This document shows, piece by piece, positions 1 to 8,985 of a DNA stretch of 64,000 nucleotides. The DNA lies in assembly GCA_016195405.1 (NCBI GenBank), contig JACPZP010000008.1, positions 62,001 through 126,000 of the forward strand, given 5' to 3'. The notes below the pieces were generated by a model, which had not been told where the DNA came from, searched no databases, and saw only the letters and a list, made by a program, of their open reading frames with translations. How positions within the stretch are numbered: the stretch's first letter is position 1; every line of letters begins with the position of its first letter. The position numbers and the translations under genes were made by a program. This DNA is from Planctomycetota bacterium. GTDB lineage: Bacteria; Planctomycetota; Planctomycetia; Gemmatales; Gemmataceae.

Positions 1-2809
1 TGATCGAGGTTGCGAAGATCATGTCGCCGGAGCGCACCGGCGTCGTCGAGCTTTCGCTTAGCTTGTCGACGAGAGGCACCTGCCAGAGTTGTTTGCCGTC
101 GCGCACGTTAAGGGCGGTCAGACCGGCTCCTGTCAGACACACGACGGCCCGCTCATCGCCCTTGCCGACTGCGATGGGCGACGAATAACTCGCTTTGTCG
201 TCGAGCTTCTTCCAAATGGTGCTGCCGTCCTTGGCGTTGAACGCCACGACCGAAGCACCGGGGCCGCCGACATTGAGGAAGACGCGCTCTCCATCCACGA
301 GCGGCGAGCACGAGGTACCGAAGAACAAATTCGGCGCCTTGAATTCTTTGAGCGTATTGACCTGCCAGACTTGGTCGCCCGATTTGGAATCAAAGCAAGT
401 GAGAATTCCGGTGACGCCGAAAGTATAGGCCTTGCCGTTGGCCACAGTCGGCGTGGCGCGCGGGCCGTCGCCGAAGAAGTTGCTGAATTTGCCGCGATCG
501 TAGCTTTTGGTCCAAAGCGGCTTGCCGTCGGCGGCGTCGAAGGCTGCCAGCGCTTCTTCGTCTTTGCCCTTGGGCCGCGCGAACAAATAGACTTTGCCGT
601 CGGCGACAACGGGAGAGCTATGGCCTTCGCCGACGGGTTGCTTCCAGAGAATCTTGAGCGGCGCCTTCCAGACATCGATCTTCTGCGAGGTGCTGCCATC
701 GCGTCGCGGACCGAGCCAACCGGGCCAATCCTCAGCGGATTTTGTCTTGCCCCCCTCTCCCCCCGCTGGCGAGTACGCAATAAATGAGGAGGACTCGGAG
801 GCGGGGGGAGAGGGGCTGGGGGTGAGGGGGGCAGCCCGGTTCTGCGAACCGGGGCTAATCGCGGACTTGATGTTGTCCAACAAGTACCGTTCCATGAACA
901 TCACGGTCGCGTAGAACTGAAAGTCGGCGTTCTTCTTCTTGGCGAAGCCGTGGCCTTCGTCGTTCGCCATTAAGTACCATACCGGCGTTTTCTGCTTCTT
1001 GAGCGTGCCGACCATTTGCTCGGCTTCGGTCCAGGGCACGCGCGGGTCGTTCTTGCCCTGGACAATGAAGAGCGGCTTCTGAATCTTGTGGGCGTTGTTG
1101 AGCGGGGCGATCTTCTCCATGAACGCACGCATCTTGGGATCGCGCTCGTCGCCGTATTCCGCCCGGCGCAGATCTCGGCGATAGCTTTCGGTGTTCTCAA
1201 GAAAAGTTCGCAAATTCGACATGCCAATGATGTCCAGTGCGCAACGGAAGCGGTCGGGGAAATAAGTGGCGACCGCAAGCGTCATGTGGCCGCCGTAACT
1301 GCCGCCGGTGACCATGATGCGGTCGGCGTCGAGGTCCGGGCTTTTGGCGACCCAATCAAACAGAGCGCCGATGTCCTTGTAGGCGTCTTCGCGCTGAAAA
1401 CCGTTGTCGAGCGCCAGAAACGTCTTTCCGAAGCCGGACGAGCCGCGGATGTTCGGAAAAAGGATTGCGACGCCCATCTCATTGGGAAAGTAGTTCTTGC
1501 GGCCGAGAAAGCCCGGTCGGGCCTGTACTTCCGGGCCGCCATGGATGTCGATGATGACGGGGGCTTTGGCGTAGACATTCTTGCTTGGCAGATACAGAAA
1601 GCCGGTGATTTCGCGGTCGTCGAAGCTCTTCCAGCGGATTAGCTGGGATTCCGAGAATTTGGCTGCATTGAGGCCGCCGGTCTCACTATGGGTCCAACGC
1701 TCGATCTTGTTCGTTTCGACGTCAAGAGAGTAAATGTCGGTCGGCGATCGGGCCGAAGTCAGCATGAAGGCGAGATCGCGGCTGTTGTTGTGCCAGCGGA
1801 AGCCGCGGATCGAGCCGGGCGGCCCCTTCATTTGACTCAGTTCCTTGCCCGTCTTCGGATCGAGCAGATGCAGCGTACCGACGCCGGTTTGGTTCGCATT
1901 GACCGCGAGGCGTTTGCCGTCGGGGGAAAGGCGAAAGGCGTCGATGTCCCAAGGAATGTGCTCGGTCAAGACTTTGGTCGTCTTGGTAGCCAGATCGAGG
2001 TAGACGAGGCGATGAAACTCGGAATCTTTGTCGGTGCTGGTATAGATGCCCTTGCCGTCGAGGCTGAATTGACCGCCGGTGTAGGCGACAGTCTCCTTTT
2101 GACTGCGTGGAAAAATCGCGGATTTTTCGCCGGACTTCGCATCCACGAGCCAAAGGTATGATTCGTCGGCGGAGACGTATTCCATGACTAGAATCTTGTT
2201 GTCGTCGGGCGACCAATCCAGAGGCGACCAGCCGCCGCCTTTGAACTCGGCCAAAGAGCGGTCGCTCTTGGGATCGGCCGGATCGACGACGAAGAGATCG
2301 ACGTCGGCGCCGTTGCGGCGGGTGCTAGTGTAGGCGATCCATTTGCGCGAGCGCGACCAGACGCCGGCGGAGTTGCGCGATTTGCCATCGGTGAGCAGGG
2401 TCACGTTTCCTGTGTCCAAGTCATAGCGATAGTTCTGAAAGCGTTCGTTGCCGCCCGTGCCTTTGCCAAAGACGAAGAACTTGCCGTCGGCGTCATAGGA
2501 GCCGCCGAGCGCGCTCTCGGGGAAGAACGTAAGCTGGGTGCGAGCGCCGCCCGGAAACCTGACGTGATGAATCTGGCTGGTGTCGCCGAAACGGGTGTGA
2601 ATCAACATCTCGCGCTTGCTGGGATGCCAGTCGGCGACTGTGGCCGTGCGAAACTCGGTATAGCGGCTTACCTTGTCCGCCAGCGCCGCCGGAATCTTTG
2701 GCACGCCGTCCACAACGAGGTTGTCGCCGGGGACGACGAAGCCGCCGGTTTGGGAGGAGGCAACCGACGAATGCAGAAAAAATGTGATGACTACAAGAAC
2801 GCGTTTCAT
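1..2809 (-). CDS. S9 family peptidase fused to a PQQ-type beta-propeller (3' end outside window)
   Basis: One open frame runs from the ATG at 2809 off the left edge without a stop. Residues 1-20 look like a signal peptide. An N-terminal propeller (SPDGK/SRSRK-like blades) is followed by an alpha/beta hydrolase domain with GGSYGG nucleophile Ser504, Asp588 (NDPRVP) and His620 (DEGHGF), the S9 prolyl-oligopeptidase triad. After about residue 659 comes a 27-residue Ser/Pro/Gly-rich linker encoded by a palindromic repeat (750-831). From about residue 688 a second module begins with DWPGWLGPRRDG and W-ending blades typical of PQQ-like repeats. Both modules normally work outside the cytoplasm. The start overlaps the upstream YkgJ stop (ATGA). 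The fusion looks recent and repeat-mediated; an assembly error is the alternative. The family calls are firm; substrates are unknown. Confidence 0.85.
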   Translation of the reverse strand, partial: MKRVLVVITFFLHSSVASSQTGGFVVPGDNLVVDGVPKIPAALADKVSRYTEFRTATVADWHPSKREMLIHTRFGDTSQIHHVRFPGGARTQLTFFPESALGGSYDADGKFFVFGKGTGGNERFQNYRYDLDTGNVTLLTDGKSRNSAGVWSRSRKWIAYTSTRRNGADVDLFVVDPADPKSDRSLAEFKGGGWSPLDWSPDDNKILVMEYVSADESYLWLVDAKSGEKSAIFPRSQKETVAYTGGQFSLDGKGIYTSTDKDSEFHRLVYLDLATKTTKVLTEHIPWDIDAFRLSPDGKRLAVNANQTGVGTLHLLDPKTGKELSQMKGPPGSIRGFRWHNNSRDLAFMLTSARSPTDIYSLDVETNKIERWTHSETGGLNAAKFSESQLIRWKSFDDREITGFLYLPSKNVYAKAPVIIDIHGGPEVQARPGFLGRKNYFPNEMGVAILFPNIRGSSGFGKTFLALDNGFQREDAYKDIGALFDWVAKSPDLDADRIMVTGGSYGGHMTLAVATYFPDRFRCALDIIGMSNLRTFLENTESYRRDLRRAEYGDERDPKMRAFMEKIAPLNNAHKIQKPLFIVQGKNDPRVPWTEAEQMVGTLKKQKTPVWYLMANDEGHGFAKKKNADFQFYATVMFMERYLLDNIKSAISPGSQNRAAPLTPSPSPPASESSSFIAYSPAGGEGGKTKSAEDWPGWLGPRRDGSTSQKIDVWKAPLKILWKQPVGEGHSSPVVADGKVYLFARPKGKDEEALAAFDAADGKPLWTKSYDRGKFSNFFGDGPRATPTVANGKAYTFGVTGILTCFDSKSGDQVWQVNTLKEFKAPNLFFGTSCSPLVDGERVFLNVGGPGASVVAFNAKDGSTIWKKLDDKASYSSPIAVGKGDERAVVCLTGAGLTALNVRDGKQLWQVPLVDKLSESSTTPVRSGDMIFATSI
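750..831. repeat. palindromic repeat inside coding sequence (linker of the S9-PQQ fusion)
   Basis: The two ends are near-perfect inverted repeats (CCCCCTCTCCCCCCGC and its complement) around a 40-nt centre. It is open in the minus frame and encodes the low-complexity linker between the peptidase and the propeller. No second copy was noticed in this window. Confidence 0.8.
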
Positions 2810-3330
2810 GGCATGTTCTCCATCAAGCCCGCACGCGAGTCTTCGAGCGTGAGGGGTGCTCCGTTACCCCGCACGCTCGAAGACTCGCGTGCGGGCTTGT
2901 GCGCATTGAGGAAATGATGCAGCGGCGCGTAACGCCAGTCGATGCCCCGCTCTTCCGCAAGTTGCTTCAACTTTCGCAGATACTTCTCGGTTATACGATT
3001 GCCGGTTTCCTGGTATGCCGGATCGCAGTAGTAAACACGGCACCCTAATGGTCTGGGTTCACGCGCGGTGCAAAGATTTTCCTTTTGAAAGGGGCAGAAA
3101 TCCGCTGTAACAGGCGTCTCGAATGCGGGTGCGCTTTCGAGCAAGACCTCAGCTTCCAAACTGCTGATAAACAGCGTGTGCCCATATTCCTTGAACCGGC
3201 AACAACGCCCGCTCGCGAGACACACGGGCCCTGCGGCGGCGACCTCGTTGTCCGCTTCCTTAAAGATTGCCAACACCGCTTCTCGCACCGCTTGCGTTTC
3301 GGGCACGCTTAACCCTTCAAACAAAGCCAT
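2806..3330 (-). CDS. YkgJ family cysteine-cluster protein, repeat-extended C-terminus
   Basis: A 174-residue protein with the YkgJ/UPF0153 cysteine pattern: GRCCRF near residue 42, then CPFQ, CTAREPRPLGC and YYCD. The family is thought to bind a metal or Fe-S cluster through these cysteines; the reaction is unknown. The last ~25 residues (KPARESSSVRG...) are encoded by a palindromic repeat (2824-2899), so the original C-terminus was probably shorter. The stop overlaps the ATG of the S9-PQQ gene by four bases, which suggests translational coupling. It follows another YkgJ-like gene after 3 nt. Confidence 0.8.
   Translation of the reverse strand: MALFEGLSVPETQAVREAVLAIFKEADNEVAAAGPVCLASGRCCRFKEYGHTLFISSLEAEVLLESAPAFETPVTADFCPFQKENLCTAREPRPLGCRVYYCDPAYQETGNRITEKYLRKLKQLAEERGIDWRYAPLHHFLNAHKPARESSSVRGNGAPLTLEDSRAGLMENMP
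2824..2899. repeat. family B palindrome in the 3' end of a YkgJ gene
   Basis: Inverted repeat with arms of about 28 nt starting CAAGCCCGCACGCGAGTC. It shares the CAAGCCCGC...GCGGGCTTG ends with copies at 21884 and 32137. It lies wholly inside coding sequence. Confidence 0.85.
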
Positions 3331-3333
3331 CCT

Positions 3334-3750
3334 TCACAGTTTGATTGCCTTCATGCGCGCTGTAATCTCCTCCGCCGAGATCAAATCACCCTGGCCCGAC
3401 CCCGGACAAACGGCGCAGGTTTCTTCCCAGTCCTCCGGCGTCGCCACGTTGCTCTCCCAAAACGGCCATGTCCGGCATTGGCGTGGCCGCACCGGGTAGA
3501 TCGTGCATCCTTGCTCGCGGTCATAGAAGATGCAGTCGCCGTCGACCTTTTCGCGCAGGCTTCGCTGCCGGCCCACGCCACGGGTGAAAACTGCGATGAA
3601 TTCTTCGAGCGGCTCTTTTCGATAGACGGCGATGGCAGCCGTTTCTTCATCGCTCAGCCAAACGTAACCCGGTTCGCCCGTGCAGCAGGCGCCGCAGCGC
3701 GTGCAGCGGAAACGTAGGCCGTCGGCGTACCACGGATCGTTGGAAGGCAT
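3334..3750 (-). CDS. YkgJ family cysteine-cluster protein
   Basis: I chose the ATG at 3750 (MPSNDPWYADG), giving 138 residues. The frame stays open to 4086, but that part runs through a palindromic repeat (3771-3857) and over the divergent glycosyltransferase. The motifs CTRCGACC, CIFYDREQGCTIY, RPRQCRTWPFW and TCAVCPGSG match the zinc/iron-chelating YkgJ domain. The gene ends 3 nt before the next YkgJ gene, and with the S9 peptidase they form one minus-strand unit. The function of the domain is not established. Confidence 0.85.
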   Translation of the reverse strand: MPSNDPWYADGLRFRCTRCGACCTGEPGYVWLSDEETAAIAVYRKEPLEEFIAVFTRGVGRQRSLREKVDGDCIFYDREQGCTIYPVRPRQCRTWPFWESNVATPEDWEETCAVCPGSGQGDLISAEEITARMKAIKL

Positions 3751-3770
3751 GACCTTGATCTTATCCGACC

Positions 3771-3857
3771 GTTTAGCCGCGAGCCAGCGGTGAGCGCGGA
3801 CGGGGTGCTGTCGCGGATCGCATTCCGTCCGCGCTCGCCGCAGGCTTGCGGCTAAAC
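3771..3857. repeat. palindromic repeat, variant of family A
   Basis: Arms begin GTTTAGCCGCGAGCC and end GCGGCTAAAC, with a GC-rich stem and an internal loop. It lies between divergent genes (YkgJ and glycosyltransferase). A near copy is at 8557-8643. Confidence 0.85.
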
Positions 3858-3877
3858 GAGCCTCTACAAAAGACGAT

Positions 3878-4552
3878 ATGTCGATCTCCGTGATCATCCC
3901 GGCCCTCAACGAGGCGAACGGTATTGCCCAGTCCATTCGAACTCTGCGGAAGCAGAGCCCGCTTGAGATCATCGTAATCGACGGCGGCAGCCGGGACGGA
4001 ACGCCGGACTTGGCGCGCGAGGCTGATCGAGTCATCTCGTCGCCGCCTGGCCGGGCAACGCAAATGAACGCCGGCGCAGCCCTCACTCGCGGCGAGCTTC
4101 TGCTATTCCTTCACGCGGACTGCACGCTGGAGGACGGATGGATGAACGCCGTCGAACGATGCTTGGCGAAAAGGAACGTGATTGCCGGCTGTCTTACCAT
4201 GCGGGCCAATGCCGACGGCCCACTCTACCGATGCATCGATTGGTGCGCCACCGCGCGGGTTCGGCTCACCGGGTTGATCTACGGCGACCAGGGGCTTTTT
4301 CTTCGGCGGCGTGACTTCGCTCGGCTTGGCGGCTTTCCTCCGCTCCGCTTCATGGAGGATGTGTTCTTCAGCAAGATGCTCCGACGTCATGGCCGTATTG
4401 AAGTGATCCGGCCAAAGATCTTCGTCTCCCCCCGACGCTGGCAACAAGCCGGACTTGCGCGCCAGACGTTGCGAAATTGGACGCTGACCGCCCTCGCTGC
4501 GGCGGGCGTGCATCCCGATCGACTCGCCGCGTTCTACCCGCGAGTGCGGTGA
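3878..4552 (+). CDS. GT2 glycosyltransferase, TIGR04283-like (arsenosugar biosynthesis type)
   Basis: 224 residues with a GT-A fold start (SVIIPALNEANGI), the IDGGSRDGT motif and HADC in place of the DXD metal site. These are features of the short TIGR04283 family, named for arsenosugar gene clusters. No arsenic methyltransferase or radical SAM partner lies next to it, so the arsenosugar role is only a family label. The length is typical. It is transcribed divergently from the YkgJ operon. Confidence 0.75.
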   Translation: MSISVIIPALNEANGIAQSIRTLRKQSPLEIIVIDGGSRDGTPDLAREADRVISSPPGRATQMNAGAALTRGELLLFLHADCTLEDGWMNAVERCLAKRNVIAGCLTMRANADGPLYRCIDWCATARVRLTGLIYGDQGLFLRRRDFARLGGFPPLRFMEDVFFSKMLRRHGRIEVIRPKIFVSPRRWQQAGLARQTLRNWTLTALAAAGVHPDRLAAFYPRVR

Positions 4553-4712
4553 ATCGGGCTTATTGGAATCCCCTTCGAAATCCTTACAAAGAGTTTGAAT
4601 CCTCCCACCGAGTGGAACTCTCATACCACCACACTGAATTACGGTCCCGAGTTCGTGGGCTCCAGGGCTGCGGGCCAACGATGAGTCATTTCCAACGAAA
4701 GGAGAAGCATCC

Positions 4713-6101
4713 ATGACATCTTCCATCTGGAAACGCGGCGCCTCCGAGACGGCCTTGGCCGGGTTGGCTTTGGCGGCGCTAACCGCGGCGGTCGGCGGCA
4801 TGGTGTACGGGCAGGATCCCGCCAAGGAAGACTTCGCCGCCGTCATGAAACGGATGCAAAACGCCAAGGCCGGCATTGAGAAAAAACACGCGGAGCTGCT
4901 CAACGAGCGCTATGACTTGGCAGATCGTCCCGCGAAGGGCGTGACCATGTCTCGCGGCAAAGCGATTCAGGAGGGCCCGCGCACAAAGCTGTCAGCCGGC
5001 CTGACCTGGCAAAAGTTAGCCGCCTTGAGTCCCGAAGACATCCGCGACAAGGGCCTTTTGCCCAAGGGTTTCCTGCCTTTGCCGCACCCCAACCATGCCG
5101 AGGGCGGCATGCTTTTCCCCAAATTCCACATCGACGAGGTCAAGAAGCAAGAATCACGCGATCTTGCCCGCTTCGACTTGGACTATGACTTGCCCGATCA
5201 TTTCCTGCCCGAGTTTCCGCCGCCGATCTACTTGACGACGCGGCTCGACTTGGGCGACGTGTCCAAGGGCAAGCTCGTGACCGTCGACAACTATTACGAA
5301 CTGTTCAAGGAGGTGCTTAATCCGAAGCAACTTGAGGGCTTGCGGTTGTTGCTCACTCCCATGGCCCAGCAGCAATTTAACGCCACCGACGACCGCCGCA
5401 GCTCGCGGCCCAGCCGCGGCGTGACCTGTTTCGACTGTCACGTCAATGGACACACCAACGGCGCGACCCACCTCGTGGGCGACATCCGGCCTCAGGAATT
5501 TCGCCATCGCATCGACACGCCGTCGTTGCGCGGCGTCAACGTCCAGCGTCTCTTCGGCTCGCAGCGGGCCCTCAAGTCGGTCGAGGATTTCACGGAATTC
5601 GAGCAGCGGGCGGCCTATTTCGACGGCGATCCGGTGGCCGCCCAAAGGAAGGGAGTCACCATTCTGGAGCGAGGCAGCCAGGTGCATTTCATGGCCGAAT
5701 TTCAGGAGTTGCTGGATTTCCCGCCGGCCCCCAAGCTCACCGTCCTGGGAAAGCTCAATCCCAAAAAAGCGACGCAGCAAGAGTTGCGCGGCCAGGAGCT
5801 GTTCTTCGGCAAAGCCCAGTGCGCAACTTGCCATCCGGCGCCTTATTACACCGACAATTCGATGCACAATCTCAAGCTCGAACGATTTTACAAGCCGCAC
5901 ATGATCAATGGCCGCATGGCGTCGCAGGATGGCCCGATCAAGACATTCACTTTGCGCGGCGTCAAGGACTCGCCGCCGTATATGCACGATGGCCGCTTGC
6001 CTACGCTTGAAGACACGGTGGAATTCTTCAACCTCGTGCTTGAACTGGGACTGGGCGAGGAAGAAAAGCAAGATTTGGCGGCGTTCTTGAAGTGCCTTTA
6101 G
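4713..6101 (+). CDS. exported di-haem c-type cytochrome, MauG/cytochrome c peroxidase-like
   Basis: 462 residues with an N-terminal hydrophobic stretch (about 13-33) and two CXXCH haem sites: C239-C242-H243 (CFDCH) and C370-C373-H374 (CATCH). The C-terminal half carries FTLRGVKDSPPYMHDGR and TLEDTVEFFN, which match the distal part of bacterial di-haem peroxidases and MauG. Related planctomycete proteins are often labelled 'cytochrome B6', which is misleading. A strong Shine-Dalgarno (AAAGGAG) lies at 4699-4705. It acts outside the cytoplasm, presumably in electron transfer or peroxide reduction. The 160 nt upstream show no other gene. Confidence 0.75.
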   Translation: MTSSIWKRGASETALAGLALAALTAAVGGMVYGQDPAKEDFAAVMKRMQNAKAGIEKKHAELLNERYDLADRPAKGVTMSRGKAIQEGPRTKLSAGLTWQKLAALSPEDIRDKGLLPKGFLPLPHPNHAEGGMLFPKFHIDEVKKQESRDLARFDLDYDLPDHFLPEFPPPIYLTTRLDLGDVSKGKLVTVDNYYELFKEVLNPKQLEGLRLLLTPMAQQQFNATDDRRSSRPSRGVTCFDCHVNGHTNGATHLVGDIRPQEFRHRIDTPSLRGVNVQRLFGSQRALKSVEDFTEFEQRAAYFDGDPVAAQRKGVTILERGSQVHFMAEFQELLDFPPAPKLTVLGKLNPKKATQQELRGQELFFGKAQCATCHPAPYYTDNSMHNLKLERFYKPHMINGRMASQDGPIKTFTLRGVKDSPPYMHDGRLPTLEDTVEFFNLVLELGLGEEEKQDLAAFLKCL

Positions 6102-6151
6102 GCGACAAGCCCCGCTCTCCAGTTAGCGTGACCGCCGGAATTCACATCACG

Positions 6152-7750
6152 CTAACCCGCGAGCGGGCGTAGAAACCCTTCCAGTTTCTCGGCAGGATAG
6201 AGGCAAAACGCGAAATCGCGGCGGCTGTGGACTTCGCGAATCCGCAGCTGCCGCACTGTTTCCGCCAGCGCCGATTGCACGCGCGATTCTTGCTCGCCTG
6301 ACCATTGCCTCATTTCCCGGCTCAGGCGGCGCAGATTTTGATAACGTGCTGCCGATTCCGCACGCGTGTTGCAGGTTCAGAGAATCCATTGCTGTTTCTC
6401 TGCTTTCAGCTGCGCGACTTGCGGATTCGAGTCGTCCAGGTGGCGTTGTGGATTCCAGACGATATCTCGCGCTTGACGCGCCAACTGCTTTTCCATCTCT
6501 CTGCTCACGCGCGTGGGCTCAAAGGGCAGACGCAATGTCCCCGTCAAAACCAGAAACGCCGGGGGCTCGATGCCGAAGAAGCCTTGAATGATGTTGTCCG
6601 TCAATTCATCATACTTGCCGCCGCCCAAGCCGTGCATGAACGTGTCGGCCAGGAAAAGCCGGGCGAACAAGGTCAGCGTCAAGGCGCGGGTACGAATCTT
6701 GTAGCCCTGCTTTTCCAGGCTCAAATACTGCGCTATCAACTCGCCAACGGCGCCGCTTCGCCGTAGAATCGGCCATTCATCGGAACCGGAATGAAGATGG
6801 AAGCTGTCCGCGTCCGCTCTGGCAAACAAGCGTTGCCTCCGCGTCCGTCCCGTTCGCCAACTCCACAAGGGCATCTCGAACCAGTCGCCCTTTTTGGCGA
6901 GATCGGGCACGGGATGATTGCGGCTCCGCAGGCCGTAGCGATTCCGATAGGCCTCCACCGTGGCATTGTACAACGCATGAAAACGGGGAAGGTTTTCGAG
7001 GAGATGGCAGGCGAACCATGCGAACGGCGCCGTTACGCAAAGTCGGCTCAGCGGCAACTCGAAATTGTGACAGCCCCACCTTCGTTCCAAAGACCGCCGC
7101 GCCGCGGCAATGCGTTCCCCCAAGAGCGGCGTCCGCTGCGATTGACGCCGCACCTCGGCCCAGAAATCGGAAAGCATCGGCGCGAACGGCCAACGCCCTG
7201 CGTGGCGTGAAACTTCGTTGGGGAATTGCGAGAAGGCGTCCTCATCGAGGACGGGCCGTTCTTCGTAAGGGACTTCGCCTTGCCAATGGTCAAATGGAAC
7301 GCCTATGAGATGATCGTCCACAGGCACGCGCACCAGGGCGTTCTTGGCGGTGTCGTTGTCGACCACCAGGTTCAACGGCATTCGACCATGCCGGCGAGCA
7401 AGCGCGTTCAGGGCGAAATTCTTGAGCCAGACTCCCGGATGAAAGATCTCCGGTTGATGCCCGGCAACCAGCAGACCGACGTCGAGCGATTCAGGCACAG
7501 GTTCATCGGCAGCGACGTGATAGGAGCGCGCGGCTGCCAACACCGCGGCGCGGGCTTCACTGCGAAGCTCGGTCAAGGGTCGGCCAAGAATTTCAAGATT
7601 GGAAGTTGAGAGGATACGGCGATTTTGCTCGAGAATTGCGCCAAGCTCCAACAGGGGCGGCGCGGCCAAGACGCCGCCGTCTTCCGTGGGAGCTTGCAGT
7701 TCGTGCACGTTCACCGGCAGCTCCGGAACGGCTGGAAAGCGCCGTAACAC
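6152..7750 (-). CDS. uncharacterised protein, frame interrupted by an in-frame TGA
   Basis: The first 457 residues run from 7750 to a TGA at 6377-6379. The same frame then continues for 74 sense codons to a TAG at 6152, with a helical, Arg/Glu-rich C-terminus ending in AFCLYPAEKLEGFL, which looks like real protein. GHQPEIFHPGVW (residues 97-108) and TRLSRLCV-like segments give a distant BshC-like impression, but I do not recognise the family firmly. The start overlaps the upstream glycosyltransferase by 40 nt; a GTG at 7708 would avoid the overlap. The TGA may be a nonsense mutation, a sequence error or a recoded codon (Sec-Thr-Cys). Confidence 0.6.
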
Positions 7751-8466
7751 TCAAAGTCGACCGTGGGCTCGCATTTCGACGTTTCCAGGGCGTCGGCGAT
7801 CACCCTGTGGTAATAAGCCAAACGCTGTCCGGCATCGTTCAACATGCCGCCAAAGGCCCGGTTCGGGTCAAGGTAGAGCCGCGGGACGGCAACCTCCTTG
7901 ATCCGCAGGCCGGCCCGCGCGGCCTGCACCCAGAGTTGCAGCGGCATTCCCCAGCCGGTTTCGGTAATATGCAGCTTTTCCAGGGCCGATCGGCGATAAG
8001 CCTTGAAACCGCAAAACGCGTCGGTGATGTTCAGGCACAGAGACTTGTTGAGTTCACCGGTGATGGTCTGGTTGATCTCGCGGCGGTCGGCGGGCGTGGC
8101 CAGGCCCTTTTGGTGGAAGTCGCGCAGATAGCGGCTGCCGCTGACCATGTCGGCGTCGTGGATGGCTTCCAGGAGGACGGGGATGCGGGCCGGCTCATGC
8201 TGGCCGTCGCAATCCATGGTGACCAAGAAATCCGCCCCGACTTGAAGCGCGTGGTTAAAGGCAGTGCCGAGGGCAGCGCCGTAGCCGCGGTTGCGTGGAT
8301 GCGTGATGACCGTCAAATCGGTCTGTTTGGCGAGGATTTCTCCGGTGCGGTCGGAGGAGCCGTCGTTGACCACAAGGATACTAGGGCTGTAACGCCGCAC
8401 TTCTTGGAGGACCGACTCCAGGTGCCGTTCCTCGTTGTAGACCGGTATGGCGGTGAGAAGGTGCAT
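7711..8466 (-). CDS. family 2 glycosyltransferase
   Basis: 251 residues with a GT2 core: TAIPVYNEERHL, VVNDGSSDRT, the DXD-type motif TMDCDGQHEP and GSRYL. This is the layout of dolichol-phosphate-mannose-synthase-like transferases that act at the cytoplasmic membrane face on lipid-linked or surface sugars. No membrane helices are seen, so it may be soluble or peripheral. The 3' end overlaps the next gene by up to 40 nt, so the two are probably co-transcribed. Donor and acceptor are unknown. Confidence 0.85.
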   Translation of the reverse strand: MHLLTAIPVYNEERHLESVLQEVRRYSPSILVVNDGSSDRTGEILAKQTDLTVITHPRNRGYGAALGTAFNHALQVGADFLVTMDCDGQHEPARIPVLLEAIHDADMVSGSRYLRDFHQKGLATPADRREINQTITGELNKSLCLNITDAFCGFKAYRRSALEKLHITETGWGMPLQLWVQAARAGLRIKEVAVPRLYLDPNRAFGGMLNDAGQRLAYYHRVIADALETSKCEPTVDFECYGAFQPFRSCR

Positions 8467-8556
8467 GGCGCCTCCAATGTGCCCTCAGTGGTTAACTAAT
8501 TGTAAACGTGATGCCGCCGATGTCAATTTGTGCTACGTCCGCATATGCGTTTCACC

Positions 8557-8643
8557 GTTTAGCCGCGAGCCAACGGCGAGCGCGGACTGAATCCCGTCAC
8601 CGACGACGTCCAGCCCGCGCTCGCCGCTGGCTCGCGGCTAAAC
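8557..8643. repeat. palindromic repeat, variant of family A
   Basis: Starts GTTTAGCCGCGAGCCAACGG and ends CTGGCTCGCGGCTAAAC. It is 87 nt long and near-identical in design to the copy at 3771-3857. It sits between the GT2 gene and DUF167. Confidence 0.85.
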
Positions 8644-8688
8644 GTAGATTCCTGCCAGATCTTTAGAGCGAACCGCGTGCCTTTGGAT

Positions 8689-8985
8689 TCATTCGCTTTT
8701 GAGAAGTTTCTGAATCGTGCCCGAAAGATGTTCGCGCGTAACGCCACGGATGAGAAACTTCTTTTCACGATGTGTTTGCCCCGAAAGCAACTCGACCTGC
8801 GCTTTCTTGATTCCCAGGCAGTCGGCGAGGACCTCGACCAGAGCTTTGTTCGCCCGCCCCTGATCCGCCGGCGCCGTCACGGCCACCTTGAGCGCGCCGG
8901 CTTTCTCGCCGACGACGCCGTTTCGCCGCGCACCCGGCTGGGCCCGAACCGACAGAACGCATCCTTCCGGGTGGTCCTGAATCAT
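8689..8985 (-). CDS. DUF167 (YggU-like) protein
   Basis: A 98-residue protein with the DUF167 signature: VRAQPGARRNGVVG, LKVAVTAPADQGRANKALVE and SGQTHREK. It is a small conserved cytoplasmic protein of unknown function, often found near yggS in bacteria, as here. Its ATG overlaps the yggS stop by four bases, so the pair is translationally coupled. The length is normal for the family. Confidence 0.9.
   Translation of the reverse strand: MIQDHPEGCVLSVRAQPGARRNGVVGEKAGALKVAVTAPADQGRANKALVEVLADCLGIKKAQVELLSGQTHREKKFLIRGVTREHLSGTIQKLLKSE

Noticed and set aside
89-787. 232-codon plus-strand frame at the left edge
   Set aside because: Opposite the PQQ propeller module, whose minus-strand frame is continuous with the S9 peptidase and shows regular blade motifs.
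3751-4086. N-terminal extension of the YkgJ gene to 4086
   Set aside because: It would run through a palindromic repeat and overlap the divergent glycosyltransferase; the ATG at 3750 gives the family's usual length.
5154-6071. 305-codon minus-strand frame opposite the di-haem cytochrome
   Set aside because: Shadow frame; the plus-strand gene carries two CXXCH motifs and a strong Shine-Dalgarno.
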